Source of the DNA: Palsa-89 sp963824345
Lineage (GTDB): Bacteria > Acidobacteriota > Terriglobia > Bryobacterales > Bryobacteraceae
Assembly (NCBI GenBank): GCA_963824345.1
Contig: CAWGOZ010000002.1
Coordinates: 496,001 to 560,000, forward strand
Direction: 5' to 3'
Length of the DNA stretch: 64,000 bases
Part shown: positions 20,101 through 28,061 of the stretch, in pieces
How the letters are laid out: each line of letters opens with the position of its first letter
How positions within the stretch are numbered: the stretch's first letter is position 1
The notes under the pieces: generated by a model
Seen by the model: only the letters and a program-made list of their open reading frames with translations
Database searches by the model: none
What the model was told of the DNA's origin: nothing
Made by a program: the position numbers and the translations under genes

Positions 20101-21237
20101 GCCCTTGGGCATCGCGCCCACCCAATGCCCCGAACGGCCCACGCGCTGGAGCGCTACCGCGATGGAACGCGGCGATCCAATCTGGCACACCAGGTCCACC
20201 GATCCGATATCAATGCCCAGTTCGAGTGAAGCCGTGGCAACCACCGCGCGCAACTCGCCGCTTTTCAAGCGCGCTTCTGCATTCAGACGCAAAGCTCGCG
20301 CGAGGCTACCATGATGCGGCAGCACGATATTGTCGCCCAGTCGCTCCTTCAAGGCATGCGTGACGCGTTCGGAAAGCCGCCGTGTATTCACGAACACTAG
20401 CGTGGTGCGATGAGTGAGAATCAGTTCGGCGAGGCGATCGTAAATCTCGGCCCACATTTCGTTGCTCGCTACCGGGCCCAACTCGTCGCGCGGAACCTCC
20501 ACGGCCAATTCCATGGCCCGGCGATGGCCGATGTCGATGACGCGCGCTTTGCGCGATAGGAACTCGGCCACCTGCTCGATCGGTTTGACCGTCGCCGAAA
20601 GACCGATGCGCTGCGGCTTGGCGTCCGCCAGGGCGTCCAGACGCGCGAGTGACAGCGCCAGGTGCGACCCGCGTTTGTCGTCTGCGACGGCGTGGATCTC
20701 ATCCACGATCACAGTGCGGACTGTCTTCAACATCTCCCTCGATTTGGCGGCCGTCAGGAGAATATACAGTGACTCGGGCGTAGTCACCAGGATATGCGGG
20801 CGCTGCTTGCCCATCTTCTGGCGCTCGGAAGCAGGCGTGTCGCCGGTGCGGACCGCAGTGCGAATCGGCGAAAACGCGATGCCCTGTTCGGCAGCCAGTG
20901 CCGAGATCTCCGCCAGCGGCACCTCGAGATTCTTGTGAACGTCGTTGCTCAGGGCCTTCAGGGGCGAAACATAAACGACTTCGGTCTCATTCCCGAGCGT
21001 ACCGGCGCGGGCGGCGCGCACCAGCCGATCCAGGCAAATCAGGAATGCCGCCAGCGTTTTGCCCGATCCGGTGGGCGCGGAAATCAGCACGTCGCGGCCG
21101 GCGCGAATCTCGGGCCATCCCAGGATTTGCGGCTCTGTGGGGCCGGCAAAGCGCGCGCTAAACCACTCGGCCAACAGCGGATCGAAGTCCGTTAGCGCCG
21201 GAGTTGTCACTTGTGTTTCCGAATTCACCAAGACCAT
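17113..21237 (-). CDS. lhr: Large ATP-dependent helicase Lhr
   Basis: A 1374-residue superfamily 2 helicase. The ATG at 21237 is preferred over an upstream TTG at 21309. Walker A is GSGKT (57-61) and the DEAD-like box is DEIH (179-182). The helicase C-domain contains QRVGRSGH (motif VI). The Lhr-specific winged helix and beta-barrel core follow, then a long C-terminal extension with winged-helix repeats and the tail found in full-length Lhr of Actinobacteria and Proteobacteria. Lhr translocates 3' to 5' on DNA and acts in DNA repair. Long open frames on the opposite strand, such as 18553-20229, are shadows. Confidence 0.95.
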   Translation of the reverse strand: MVLVNSETQVTTPALTDFDPLLAEWFSARFAGPTEPQILGWPEIRAGRDVLISAPTGSGKTLAAFLICLDRLVRAARAGTLGNETEVVYVSPLKALSNDVHKNLEVPLAEISALAAEQGIAFSPIRTAVRTGDTPASERQKMGKQRPHILVTTPESLYILLTAAKSREMLKTVRTVIVDEIHAVADDKRGSHLALSLARLDALADAKPQRIGLSATVKPIEQVAEFLSRKARVIDIGHRRAMELAVEVPRDELGPVASNEMWAEIYDRLAELILTHRTTLVFVNTRRLSERVTHALKERLGDNIVLPHHGSLARALRLNAEARLKSGELRAVVATASLELGIDIGSVDLVCQIGSPRSIAVALQRVGRSGHWVGAMPKGRFFATTRDELIECAALVRAIRSGHLDRLEIPRAPLDILAQQIVAECAARDWQEDELYALVRSTYPYRDLDRQHFEGIIAMLSDGIATQRGRSGAYLHRDQVNGRIRGRRGARLAAITSGGAIPDTANYSVVAEPDGKIVGTVDEDFAVESLSGDVFLLGTSSWRIKRVEPGRVRVEDARGAPPSVPFWNGEAPGRTIELSEAVGVVREEIAQRGNGAAQFLAQECGLDEGGAKQAIAYVLAGVASLNALPTQKTVVAERFFDEGGGMQLVIHAPFGSRINRAWGLALRKRFCRSFNFELQAAATDNGINISLTEQHAFPLELVFEFLKTQSVEDVLTQAMLDAPMFTARWRWNTSRALALPRFLGGRKVPPPIQRMRAEDLLAAVFPDQVACAENLTGEIRIPDHPLVEETIDNCLHEAMDLDGLKRLLEGMESGTIRKVAIDNAEPSPFSHEILNANPYAYLDDAPLEERRARAVQLRRTLRMDASGGAGILDPAAIATVAAESWPDVRDADELHDALLGLITLPPGGVWGDEWREFFIQLAATGRASVIERRGKSFWVATERLLLINDVLAVVRGWMESLGPVTAASLAETLAFPLDEIEAALLKLESEGQAMRGRYHSETLPEGQTEWCNRRILARIHRLTLGQLRKEIEPVTAAQFQSFLFRWQHLMSGSRLHGVDGTLQIIRQLQGYEISAAAWESEVLSRRVARYDPEFLDRLCLSGEVMWARLSPHPAFEALEPRRVRPTRSAPIAIFLREDADWLAGADQESKTPALSHASREVLTQIEQRGASFFADLVRATGRLASEVEDGLWELVAAGLVTADGFENLRSLVDPKRRRGEGRGRLARPRHAAGRWAMVRHGSNTFAHDARAVAFADQLLVRWGVLFRDLLARESLAPPWRDLLPVLRRKEAQGEIRGGRFVAGFSGEQFARPEALDLLRAIRRAGGDTAALPEIANSDPLNLAGIILPGPRVSTLTRTVLGPPVPASVGAAPFR

Positions 21238-21327
21238 TTTCGCACGTGGCCGGCCGCCGCTTTTCGACGCCGGTCCGACACATTCCTGGACACTTTGGCA
21301 TCTAACCAACGAGGAGAGCTTAACAAC

Positions 21328-22008
21328 ATGCTAAAAACATTGACATGGATCGTCGCGGGCGCCGCGATCATTGCGCCTAGCCTGTGCGCACAGGAGGAAA
21401 CCCCGGATCACCGGCTTCGATCGGCTGCCGACGTTTTGCGCGAAACTTTGGGTGCTCCCGACCGCGGCATACCCCGCGATCTGATCGTGAAAGCGCAATG
21501 CGTGGTGGTTGTGCCGGGCTTGAAGAAAGCCGCGTTTGTAGTGGGTGCCGACTATGGGAAAGGTTACGCGGTTTGCCGCCATGCGGGCGGATGGTCGGGC
21601 CCAGCGGCGGTGCGGTTTAGCGGCGGCAGCTTCGGCCCGCAAATCGGACTTGAATCCACCGATATCGTTTTGCTTGTGATGGATCGGAAGGGCATGGAGA
21701 ATCTGGCGCGCGACAAGTTCACCATCGGCGCCGATGCTTCGGCAGCAGCTGGTCCGGTGGGCAGAACCACCACCGCCGATACGGACGCTTCGCTACACGC
21801 CGAAATCCTGTCATGGTCGCGCGCGCATGGCGCATTTGCGGGAGTGTCGCTGAATGGGACCATCGTGAGTAAAGACGGCGGTGAGGACAAACGCTTGTAT
21901 GGCTCCGAAGTCAGCAACGAGGCGATTATTATGGGCCAGGTGCCCGCTCCGGCGGTCGCCAGCGGGCTTACTTCGGTGCTAGCACAGTACCCTAAAACGC
22001 GAAGCTGA
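21328..22008 (+). CDS. SYLF-domain (Ysc84-like) secreted lipid-binding protein
   Basis: The start at 21328 has a strong ribosome-binding site (GAGGAGAG, 21311-21318) and begins with a signal peptide (MLKTLTWIVAGAAIIAPSLCAQ). The 226-residue product carries the SYLF fold: IPRDLIVKAQCVVVVPGLKKAAF, VVGADYGKGYAVCR, then GGSFGPQIGLESTDIVLLVM, and ADASAAAGPVGR. Family members bind phosphoinositides in eukaryotes. The bacterial role is poorly known, probably at the cell envelope. It is divergent from lhr with about 90 bases between. Confidence 0.88.
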   Translation: MLKTLTWIVAGAAIIAPSLCAQEETPDHRLRSAADVLRETLGAPDRGIPRDLIVKAQCVVVVPGLKKAAFVVGADYGKGYAVCRHAGGWSGPAAVRFSGGSFGPQIGLESTDIVLLVMDRKGMENLARDKFTIGADASAAAGPVGRTTTADTDASLHAEILSWSRAHGAFAGVSLNGTIVSKDGGEDKRLYGSEVSNEAIIMGQVPAPAVASGLTSVLAQYPKTRS

Positions 22009-22027
22009 ACCTGGGATGATATGAGGC

Positions 22028-22918
22028 GTGGGTGATCTGAGCGGCCGGCAATCTAGCAGCGTGGTTCTGAACGGCATCACGATCACGCATCCCGACCGTG
22101 TGATCTGGGAACCCGGCCGCATCACCAAGGGCGAGCTGGCGGAATATTACGCGCAAGTAGCGCCCCTCATGCTGCCTCAAATCGTCCGCCGGCCGCTCAG
22201 CCTGCTGCGCTGCCCCGAAGGCATCGGCGCTGAGTGCTTCTTTCAGCGCAATCCCGGCCAGGGCCTCGGCCCGAACGTCCGGCCTTTCGCGTTCCGCCAT
22301 CATGGCAAGAAAACCGAGTACCTCTATATCGAGGACGAAAGAGGCCTGCTGGAATTGATCCAGATGAACACCGTGGAGCTACATCCTTGGGGTGCGCCGA
22401 TCGACTCCATCGATTATCCGGATCGCATGATCTTCGATCTCGACCCAGCGCCCGACGTGCCGTTTGATGCGGTCAAGCTGGCCGCCCAGGATCTGCGGCA
22501 ACGCCTGGAACGCAAGGGACTGGAATCGGTTCTCAAATGCACCGGCGGCAAGGGATTGCATGTCACCGTCCCGCTGGCTGGTAAAGACAGGTGGCCAGCC
22601 GTGAAATCTTTCGCGGCCGCTATGGCCGAGGAAATGGCGAGCGCCGCACCGCAGGCCTACATTGCCACCATGAGCAAGGCCAAGCGGACCGCCAGGATTT
22701 TTATCGACTACTTTCGCAACGACTATACCGCCACTGCCATCGCCGACTTCTCGGTTCGGGCGCGGCCGGGCGCCCCCGTCGCTCTGCCGATCGAATGGAA
22801 AGAACTCAAGAGCCTGAAGTCCGCCAGCCAATTCAGCATCAAGGATGTCTTGAAGCGTCAGCAGGGCAAGCCGCCCAAGACACCGTCCGGCCTGAGGCGG
22901 CAAATCCTTCCCGGTTAA
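22028..22918 (+). CDS. Stand-alone LigD polymerase/primase domain protein
   Basis: The GTG start is preceded by GAGG. The 296-residue product is the AEP-family polymerase domain of the NHEJ ligase LigD, without ligase or phosphoesterase domains. The catalytic acidic pair is FDLDP (D137, D139), the GGKGLHV loop is at 173-179, and a third acidic residue is in RIFIDYFRND. LigD-Pol fills gaps and adds ribonucleotides at double-strand breaks with Ku. No ku or ligase gene is visible, so partners would be elsewhere. It follows the SYLF gene by 19 bases. Confidence 0.9.
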   Translation: MGDLSGRQSSSVVLNGITITHPDRVIWEPGRITKGELAEYYAQVAPLMLPQIVRRPLSLLRCPEGIGAECFFQRNPGQGLGPNVRPFAFRHHGKKTEYLYIEDERGLLELIQMNTVELHPWGAPIDSIDYPDRMIFDLDPAPDVPFDAVKLAAQDLRQRLERKGLESVLKCTGGKGLHVTVPLAGKDRWPAVKSFAAAMAEEMASAAPQAYIATMSKAKRTARIFIDYFRNDYTATAIADFSVRARPGAPVALPIEWKELKSLKSASQFSIKDVLKRQQGKPPKTPSGLRRQILPG

Positions 22919-22959
22919 GTACCTGGCGCGTAATGAAATGCGTGTGGTGAAATGAATTT

Positions 22960-24291
22960 GTGACGCAGCGGCAATCTGGCCTCCTCGGGATCCGACACGT
23001 TGTCCTATGTCTCATCCCATGCGTCGCAGGCGCCGCTACCTCCCAAACCAGCGGGGTCACCTTCTACCGTGACGTACAACCGATTCTGCAAAAAAGATGC
23101 CAGGTATGCCATCGTCCGGGGGAAGCCGGCGAAGGATCGTTCCTCACCTATCAGAGCACCCGGCCCTGGGCGCGCGCGATCAAGACGGCAGTGCTGCTGC
23201 GCAAGATGCCGCCGTGGTTCGCCAACCCCGAATACGGGCACTTCCTCAACGACCGGCGATTGACCGATCGCGAGATTCAAACGCTGGTTGCCTGGGTCGA
23301 CGCCGATGCGCCCGCGGGCGATCCCAAGGACAAGCCCGCGCGGGTGAAGTGGCCCACCGGCTGGAACCTGCGGCCGGATATCGTGTTCGAAACACCCAAG
23401 CCGTATGTGGTTCCGGCCAAGGGAGTGCTTGATTACGTTTACATCGTGATCCCTACCAATTTCGAGAACGACACTTGGATCACGGCCGGGGAAATCAGGC
23501 CCTCGGACCGCTCCGTGGTGCACCATATCAGCGCGTTCTGGCGGCCGCGCGGCTCCCCCTGGTTGAAGGACGCCAAGCCCGGTAAGCCGTATCAGGTCTC
23601 CGCAAGCGATTTGGATCGCGCGCAGAGCGCCAAGGACGCCACGTTCGAAGATAACGCGGAGTTTTTGATCGGATATTCCCCCGGCATGCCCCCGCAGGAT
23701 TTCAGCACGGATCACGCCGCCAAAGTGATCCCGGCGCTGTCGGACCTGGTGCTGGAGGTGCATTTCACGCCCAACGGAACGGCTCCCGTGGAGGAAACAA
23801 TTCAAGTAGGGTTTGTCTTTGCGAAAATCGAGCCCACGCGGCGGTTTGCCACGGTGTCAAACTGGTCGGCCGACGTGTCCATTCCCGCGGGCGATGCCAA
23901 TCACGAAGGGCACGCGTCCATGGTCTTCAACCAAGCCGCCAACCTTGTATTCCTGCAACCGCACATGCATCTGCGAGGGAAAGACATGACCGTCCGGCTG
24001 GCGTATCCCGATGGAACATCCCAGATCGTGCTGGATATTCCGCACTACCAATTCGACTGGCAGATCGTTTACTACGAAGACCAGCCGTTGCACATTCCCA
24101 AGGGCACGCGTATGGAGATAACCGCGCATTGGGACAACTCCGCCAATAATCCCTTGAATCCCGATCCGCGCGCCGATGTCCACCTGGGCCCGCAAAACAC
24201 GGACGAAATGCTGGTGTGCCATACCGGGCTGACGGTGGACCGGCGCGCGTCGCTGAGCAATCTAGTGACTGTCGAACACCCGGCGAGATGA
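22960..24291 (+). CDS. Cytochrome c / copper type II monooxygenase-like protein
   Basis: A 443-residue exported protein (GTG start). A hydrophobic N-terminus (RHVVLCLIPCVAGAAT) precedes a single c-heme site CQVCH (47-51) in a cytochrome domain to about 120. The remaining two thirds resemble the peptidylglycine/dopamine monooxygenase fold, with candidate copper ligands VVHH (188-189) and HMH (about 335-337) and the late DEML. Such fusions are frequent in Acidobacteria and Planctomycetes. The substrate is unknown. Copper ligand assignment is by motif only. Confidence 0.8.
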   Translation: MTQRQSGLLGIRHVVLCLIPCVAGAATSQTSGVTFYRDVQPILQKRCQVCHRPGEAGEGSFLTYQSTRPWARAIKTAVLLRKMPPWFANPEYGHFLNDRRLTDREIQTLVAWVDADAPAGDPKDKPARVKWPTGWNLRPDIVFETPKPYVVPAKGVLDYVYIVIPTNFENDTWITAGEIRPSDRSVVHHISAFWRPRGSPWLKDAKPGKPYQVSASDLDRAQSAKDATFEDNAEFLIGYSPGMPPQDFSTDHAAKVIPALSDLVLEVHFTPNGTAPVEETIQVGFVFAKIEPTRRFATVSNWSADVSIPAGDANHEGHASMVFNQAANLVFLQPHMHLRGKDMTVRLAYPDGTSQIVLDIPHYQFDWQIVYYEDQPLHIPKGTRMEITAHWDNSANNPLNPDPRADVHLGPQNTDEMLVCHTGLTVDRRASLSNLVTVEHPAR

Positions 24292-24362
24292 GCGGCGACG
24301 GGGAATTCGAAATCCTTGAGGAAGCCGATTCTGTCCGGTCCACGCCTGGCACAGAATGAACT

Positions 24363-25892
24363 ATGGGCAACATCGCCAGACTTCCATGCGACGAAGCCGC
24401 GATTCTCGCCGGTTCGTACGAGGACCCGGTTACAAAGAACGGCCCATGGATTCTGGCCGCGACCATCCTCGGTTCGAGCATGGTGTTTATTGACAGCACA
24501 GTAGTAAACGTGGCGCTTCCGGCGCTGCAATCAGGCCTCCATGCGACCCTGGCGGACGTTCAATGGGTCATGGAATCTTACGCTCTGTTTCTGGCTACCC
24601 TGCTCCTCATTGGCGGATCTTTAGGCGACCTGTACGGCCGCCGCGAGATCTTCGCGGCCGGTGTCGTGCTGTTCTTGGTAGCCTCGGCTTGGTGCGGACT
24701 GGCGCCCAACATCCGGGAGCTTATTGTTGCAAGGGGTCTCCAGGGAGTTGGCGGGGCGCTGCTGGTACCCTGCAGCCTGGCACTCATCAGCGCTAACTTT
24801 CCCGAGAAGGAGCGTGGGCGGGCGATCGGGACCTGGTCCGGTTTCACGGCGATCACGGCCGCGATCGGTCCGGTACTCGGTGGATGGTTCGTCCAGCACG
24901 GCTCGTGGAGATGGGTATTCTTCATTAACGTTCCCTTAGGACTGGCGGTCCTGTGGCTTACGCTGTGGAAAGTCCCGGAGGGCCGGGCTGACAACCGTAG
25001 CCAGAGGTTCGACTGGTTGGGCGGCCTGCTGGCCGTGCTCGCCTTTGGGGGAATTGTTCTCGCACTGATCGAATCAATGCCAACCGCGGGCGCCCTTGGG
25101 TTCGTCTTCCTTATTGCGCTGTTGTATTGGGAAGCGCGCTCATCGGCGCCAATGGTTCCACTCGGTTTGTTTCGTTCCCGCAATTTCAGCGGAGCGAATC
25201 TGCTCACTTTCTTTCTTTACTCCGCGTTGAGCGGCATGTTTTTCTTTTTTCCTCTCGATTTGATACAGGTGCAAGGTTACTCGCCGACGCAGGCCGGAGC
25301 CGCTCTGCTGCCTCTCATTCTGTTGATGTTTCTGTTGTCGCGCTGGTCCGGCGGCCTGCTCGATCGCTATGGCGCCAGAGCTCCGCTGGTTTTGGGTCCG
25401 CTGATCGCGGCCGGCGGATTCGCATTGTTTACAAGGCCCGGTATTGGCGGGTCTTACTGGACCACATTCTTCCCAGCACTGTTGGTGCTGGGCCTCGGCA
25501 TGGCGATCAGCGTGGCTCCGCTCACCACCACCGTGATGAACGCGGTGGAGCCACGTTACGTGGGAGCGGCGTCCGGAATTAACAATGCCGTCTCGCGGGT
25601 CGCGGGTTTGCTCGCCGTCGCAGTTTTCGGAGTATTACTCAGCGGCGTGTTCCAGAGCGCTCTGGAACGACGATTGGACCGTCTCGACCTGGCGCCGGCG
25701 TTGCGAGCGCAAATCGAAGCCCAACGGTCCCGACTGGCGGCAGCCGAAACGGGAGACACTCGCGGGCGGCAGGCGATCGAGGATGCATTCGTCGCGGGCT
25801 ATCGAGCGGTGTTGTGGATAGCGGCTGGCCTTGGGCTCGCCAGTTCCTTGAGCGCCGCCGTGTTCATCAGAGAGCAGCGGCCAGGGCATTGA
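24363..25892 (+). CDS. DHA2-family MFS multidrug exporter (EmrB/QacA type)
   Basis: A 509-residue protein with about 14 hydrophobic segments. DHA2 signatures are visible: SSMVFIDSTVVNVALPAL in helix 1, WVMESYALFLATLLLIGGSLGDLYGRR (motif A) and RGLQGVGGALLVPCSLALIS (motif C region). It is a proton-driven drug or metabolite exporter in the inner membrane. No regulator is adjacent. A 14-bp perfect palindrome overlaps its stop codon. Confidence 0.92.
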   Translation: MGNIARLPCDEAAILAGSYEDPVTKNGPWILAATILGSSMVFIDSTVVNVALPALQSGLHATLADVQWVMESYALFLATLLLIGGSLGDLYGRREIFAAGVVLFLVASAWCGLAPNIRELIVARGLQGVGGALLVPCSLALISANFPEKERGRAIGTWSGFTAITAAIGPVLGGWFVQHGSWRWVFFINVPLGLAVLWLTLWKVPEGRADNRSQRFDWLGGLLAVLAFGGIVLALIESMPTAGALGFVFLIALLYWEARSSAPMVPLGLFRSRNFSGANLLTFFLYSALSGMFFFFPLDLIQVQGYSPTQAGAALLPLILLMFLLSRWSGGLLDRYGARAPLVLGPLIAAGGFALFTRPGIGGSYWTTFFPALLVLGLGMAISVAPLTTTVMNAVEPRYVGAASGINNAVSRVAGLLAVAVFGVLLSGVFQSALERRLDRLDLAPALRAQIEAQRSRLAAAETGDTRGRQAIEDAFVAGYRAVLWIAAGLGLASSLSAAVFIREQRPGH

Positions 25893-25899
25893 TCAATGC
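25886..25899. promoter_or_regulatory. 14-bp perfect palindrome at the end of the MFS gene
   Basis: GCATTGATCAATGC is a perfect dyad that overlaps the stop codon (25890-25892) of the exporter. It lies in the short convergent gap before the encapsulin 3' end. With no loop and no T-tract it is not a typical terminator; it may be a protein-binding site or chance. Confidence 0.35.
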
Positions 25900-25922
25900 G
25901 ACATGATTCGCATAACAACCCT

Positions 25923-26742
25923 TCAGGTTGTCGTTGCTTTCGCGGCCGGACTCAGCGCGACGGCCGCCTCAGAGGTGAGCAGCAGGAACGTGAAGCTCTC
26001 CTGCAGATAGAGCCGGATAGCACTCTCGGTATGGCTCAGGTAGCCGATGGAGAACGTCCTGGCCGATGTGCAGCTCGAAATCGCCGCCACGCGTGGTCAG
26101 CACAAAAGCCCCCTCTATAGCGGGCGCCCAAATGATTTTATCGTCGACCAGGCGCTTGACATGTTCCAGCACCGGATAACCCTGATCGCTGGTTTCAGCG
26201 AGCGAGGTATAGGCTTCGGCTCCAAGCAAAACGGCATAAGGGCCATTGACGCCGACAAGCCTTAATTGGCTCAGGGCTTGAGCAATGGCATCCGGGTACT
26301 GGCGAACGTCCGCCGGAAGGGGCATCTTCGGATTGCTTGTCCCCTGGCGAATTCCTACGATGCCGGCCGCCGTATAGCCTTCAAAAATTGCGCTGTCCTC
26401 GGCAAAGGCGATCTGGCGTGCCGCATCCTTCGCCGGTTGCCAATCCGAGTCGTTCGCGCCGCGTTCAACGTCGTCGATTGCCTGGCGATCCAGTTCAAAA
26501 GGAAAACGCAGCTCTACCAGCGCCTTCACCTCGCGCTGTCTGGCAAGAACGCCTTCCCTGAGTCCCGCAATTGGACGCAGATGGCCAGTGCCGACCGCTG
26601 ATAGAACAGTACCCGCCGGCCCCTGCACGTCGACCAGACGCCGGCCGGCCAGATAGCGTTTGAAGGTGCGAGCTGTTTCCTCTTCGATCTGAGCCCACGC
26701 CGCATCTGAAATGGGAGCTAGCTCGCGATGCAGATTATTCAT
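25923..26742 (-). CDS. Encapsulin shell protein, with apparent frameshift near the 3' end
   Basis: The ATG at 26742 has a strong ribosome-binding site (AAAGGAGAAA). Residues 1-230 read as a family 1 (HK97-fold) encapsulin: MNNLHRELAPISDAAW, AGRRLVDVQGPAG, LVELRFPFELDRQAIDD, DSAIFEGYTAAGIVGI and RGGDFELHIGQD. After HIGQD the annotated frame turns into unrelated sequence and stops at 25969. The next frame instead reads SIGYLSHTESAIRLYLQE and then SFTFLLLTSEAAVAL, the canonical encapsulin C-terminus, stopping at 25923. A single extra base in GAACGTC (26052-26058) explains this. Restored length is about 272 residues, normal for a T=1 shell. Either a sequence error or a recent mutation. Confidence 0.92.
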
Positions 26743-27820
26743 CCGAAATTTCTCCTTTGAGGGAACCAATGCCCAGCGAGCCGTCGCTCTTCCGCGGAGT
26801 GGCCAGAAAGCCATCCAGCATCGCAGGGTCTACGGCAGGCTGCGCGGCAACCCTGGGGGGTTGTTCCTCGCTTACGCCTTCCAGAAAGTCTACGGACGGA
26901 GCAAAGAATAGGTTTCCAGTGATGGCGCGGCTGAAATCGAGAATCCGGTCGTAGTTGCCGGGCGGCCGGCCAATGAACATGTTATCGAGCATCTGTTCGA
27001 TGGTACGGGGCGAACGACTGTAGCCAATGAAGTAGGTGCCAAATTCACCCTCGGCTGCCCGGCCGAAGGGCATGTTGTCACGCAGGATCTTGACTTCCTT
27101 CCCGTTCTCTACGATTGTTGTGAGCGCGTTATGCGCCGAGGTCGGTTTGATAGAATCGTCCAATTCGATGTCCGAGAGCTTGGTGCGGCCGATGATTCGC
27201 TCCTGGGCCTCCGTGGGCAGTGCATTCCATCCGGCAAGATCGTGGAGATATTTCTGCACGATGACGTAGCTGCCGCCGGCGAACCCGGCGTCCTCGTCGC
27301 CGACGAGCACGGCATCCACCACTGCCTGGCCCCTTGGATTCTCCGTCCCGTCGACGAATCCCATGAGATCGCGGTCGTCAAAGTAGCGGAAGCCATGCAC
27401 TTCGTCCACCGGCGAAACAGCGTCTCCGAGACGAGCCATGATCTGCATCGCAACTTCGAAGCACAGATCCATACGCTTCGCGCGGATGTGAAACAACAAG
27501 TCACCCGGCGTGGAAACCGCATGACGCTCGCCGGCGCGAATCTCCCGGAACGGGCGCAACTCCGCCGGACGCGGCGGTCCAAAGAGCCGGTCCCACGCGT
27601 CGGACCCAAAGCCCACCACGCAGGAGAGGCCCGCTTCCAGGTCGCGAAACTCCACTGCTCGCAACAGCGCCGAGAGGTCTGCGCAGAACGACCGGAGGGT
27701 CGCTCGATGGTCAAAACCCGGGTTTACCGTCGCGACCAGGAAGATCGCGGCGCGTGTGAGCGGCGCGTCCACCGGTTGCGAGACAGCCCGCGGGCCGCGT
27801 CCCGCTTCCGGCACACTCAT
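26735..27820 (-). CDS. DyP-type peroxidase, encapsulin cargo
   Basis: A 361-residue dye-decolorizing heme peroxidase. GFVDG (154-158) is the DyP GxxDG motif with the catalytic Asp. H230 in TSAHNAL is the likely proximal heme ligand and R247 in ILRDNMPFG the distal Arg. The last residues contain DGSLGIGSLKG, the classical targeting peptide that docks DyP inside encapsulin shells, joined through a Pro/Ala-rich linker (about 320-345). The stop overlaps the encapsulin start by 8 bases, and the start overlaps the stop of a small upstream ORF as ATGA. Together the two genes encode a peroxidase nanocompartment. Confidence 0.95.
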   Translation of the reverse strand: MSVPEAGRGPRAVSQPVDAPLTRAAIFLVATVNPGFDHRATLRSFCADLSALLRAVEFRDLEAGLSCVVGFGSDAWDRLFGPPRPAELRPFREIRAGERHAVSTPGDLLFHIRAKRMDLCFEVAMQIMARLGDAVSPVDEVHGFRYFDDRDLMGFVDGTENPRGQAVVDAVLVGDEDAGFAGGSYVIVQKYLHDLAGWNALPTEAQERIIGRTKLSDIELDDSIKPTSAHNALTTIVENGKEVKILRDNMPFGRAAEGEFGTYFIGYSRSPRTIEQMLDNMFIGRPPGNYDRILDFSRAITGNLFFAPSVDFLEGVSEEQPPRVAAQPAVDPAMLDGFLATPRKSDGSLGIGSLKGEISDE

Positions 27821-27921
27821 TGGTTCTGGCTCATCCGGGTATCATCCTGGCAGGGCGCGCGGAAGTTCGCTCCTTGAAGGAACGCGCCGCGCGTACGGAG
27901 GGTATCAACCAACTGAATCAT
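27817..27921 (-). CDS. Small ORF translationally coupled to the DyP peroxidase
   Basis: A 34-residue frame (MIQLVDTLRTRGAFLQGANF...) starting at ATG 27921 with GAGGTGAG just upstream. It ends with a TGA that overlaps the DyP ATG (ATGA). It has one Cys and no membrane segment. No family is recognised. It may be a leader that couples translation. Support comes from spacing and ribosome-binding site only. Confidence 0.4.
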   Translation of the reverse strand: MIQLVDTLRTRGAFLQGANFRAPCQDDTRMSQNQ

Positions 27922-27925
27922 CCAC

Positions 27926-28015
27926 TCACCTCTGATATCCGTCCGTCCTCCACTGGTAATCGTCCTCGACTTCCCGAAACATGGGCCTGATGTCCTTTGA
28001 GAACGATACCGGCAT
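27926..28015 (-). CDS. 29-residue ORF with strong ribosome-binding site, first of the small pair before DyP
   Basis: ATG at 28015 is preceded by GAGGAGA with 7 bases spacing. The peptide begins MPVSFSKDIRPMFREVEDDY and stops after 29 residues. The SFSKDIRPMFR start resembles the N-terminus of a family of small bacterial proteins of unknown function that I recall as longer (about 70-100 residues), so this may be a shortened member. That comparison is from memory. It lies 46 bases after the alpha/beta hydrolase and 4 bases before the next small ORF. Confidence 0.5.
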   Translation of the reverse strand: MPVSFSKDIRPMFREVEDDYQWRTDGYQR

Positions 28016-28061
28016 GCCAGTTCTCCTCTTCGATAGAGTACCTCGTAATTAGACGCGAGGC

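Noticed and set aside
18553..20229. 558-codon open frame on the plus strand
   Set aside because: Antisense to the lhr gene and without any recognisable protein pattern.
25886..25899. Palindrome as a transcription terminator of the MFS gene
   Set aside because: No loop and no following T-tract, so it was listed only as a possible binding site.
26000..26100. Programmed ribosomal frameshift in the encapsulin gene
   Set aside because: No slippery heptamer or downstream pseudoknot is evident; a sequence error or mutation is simpler.
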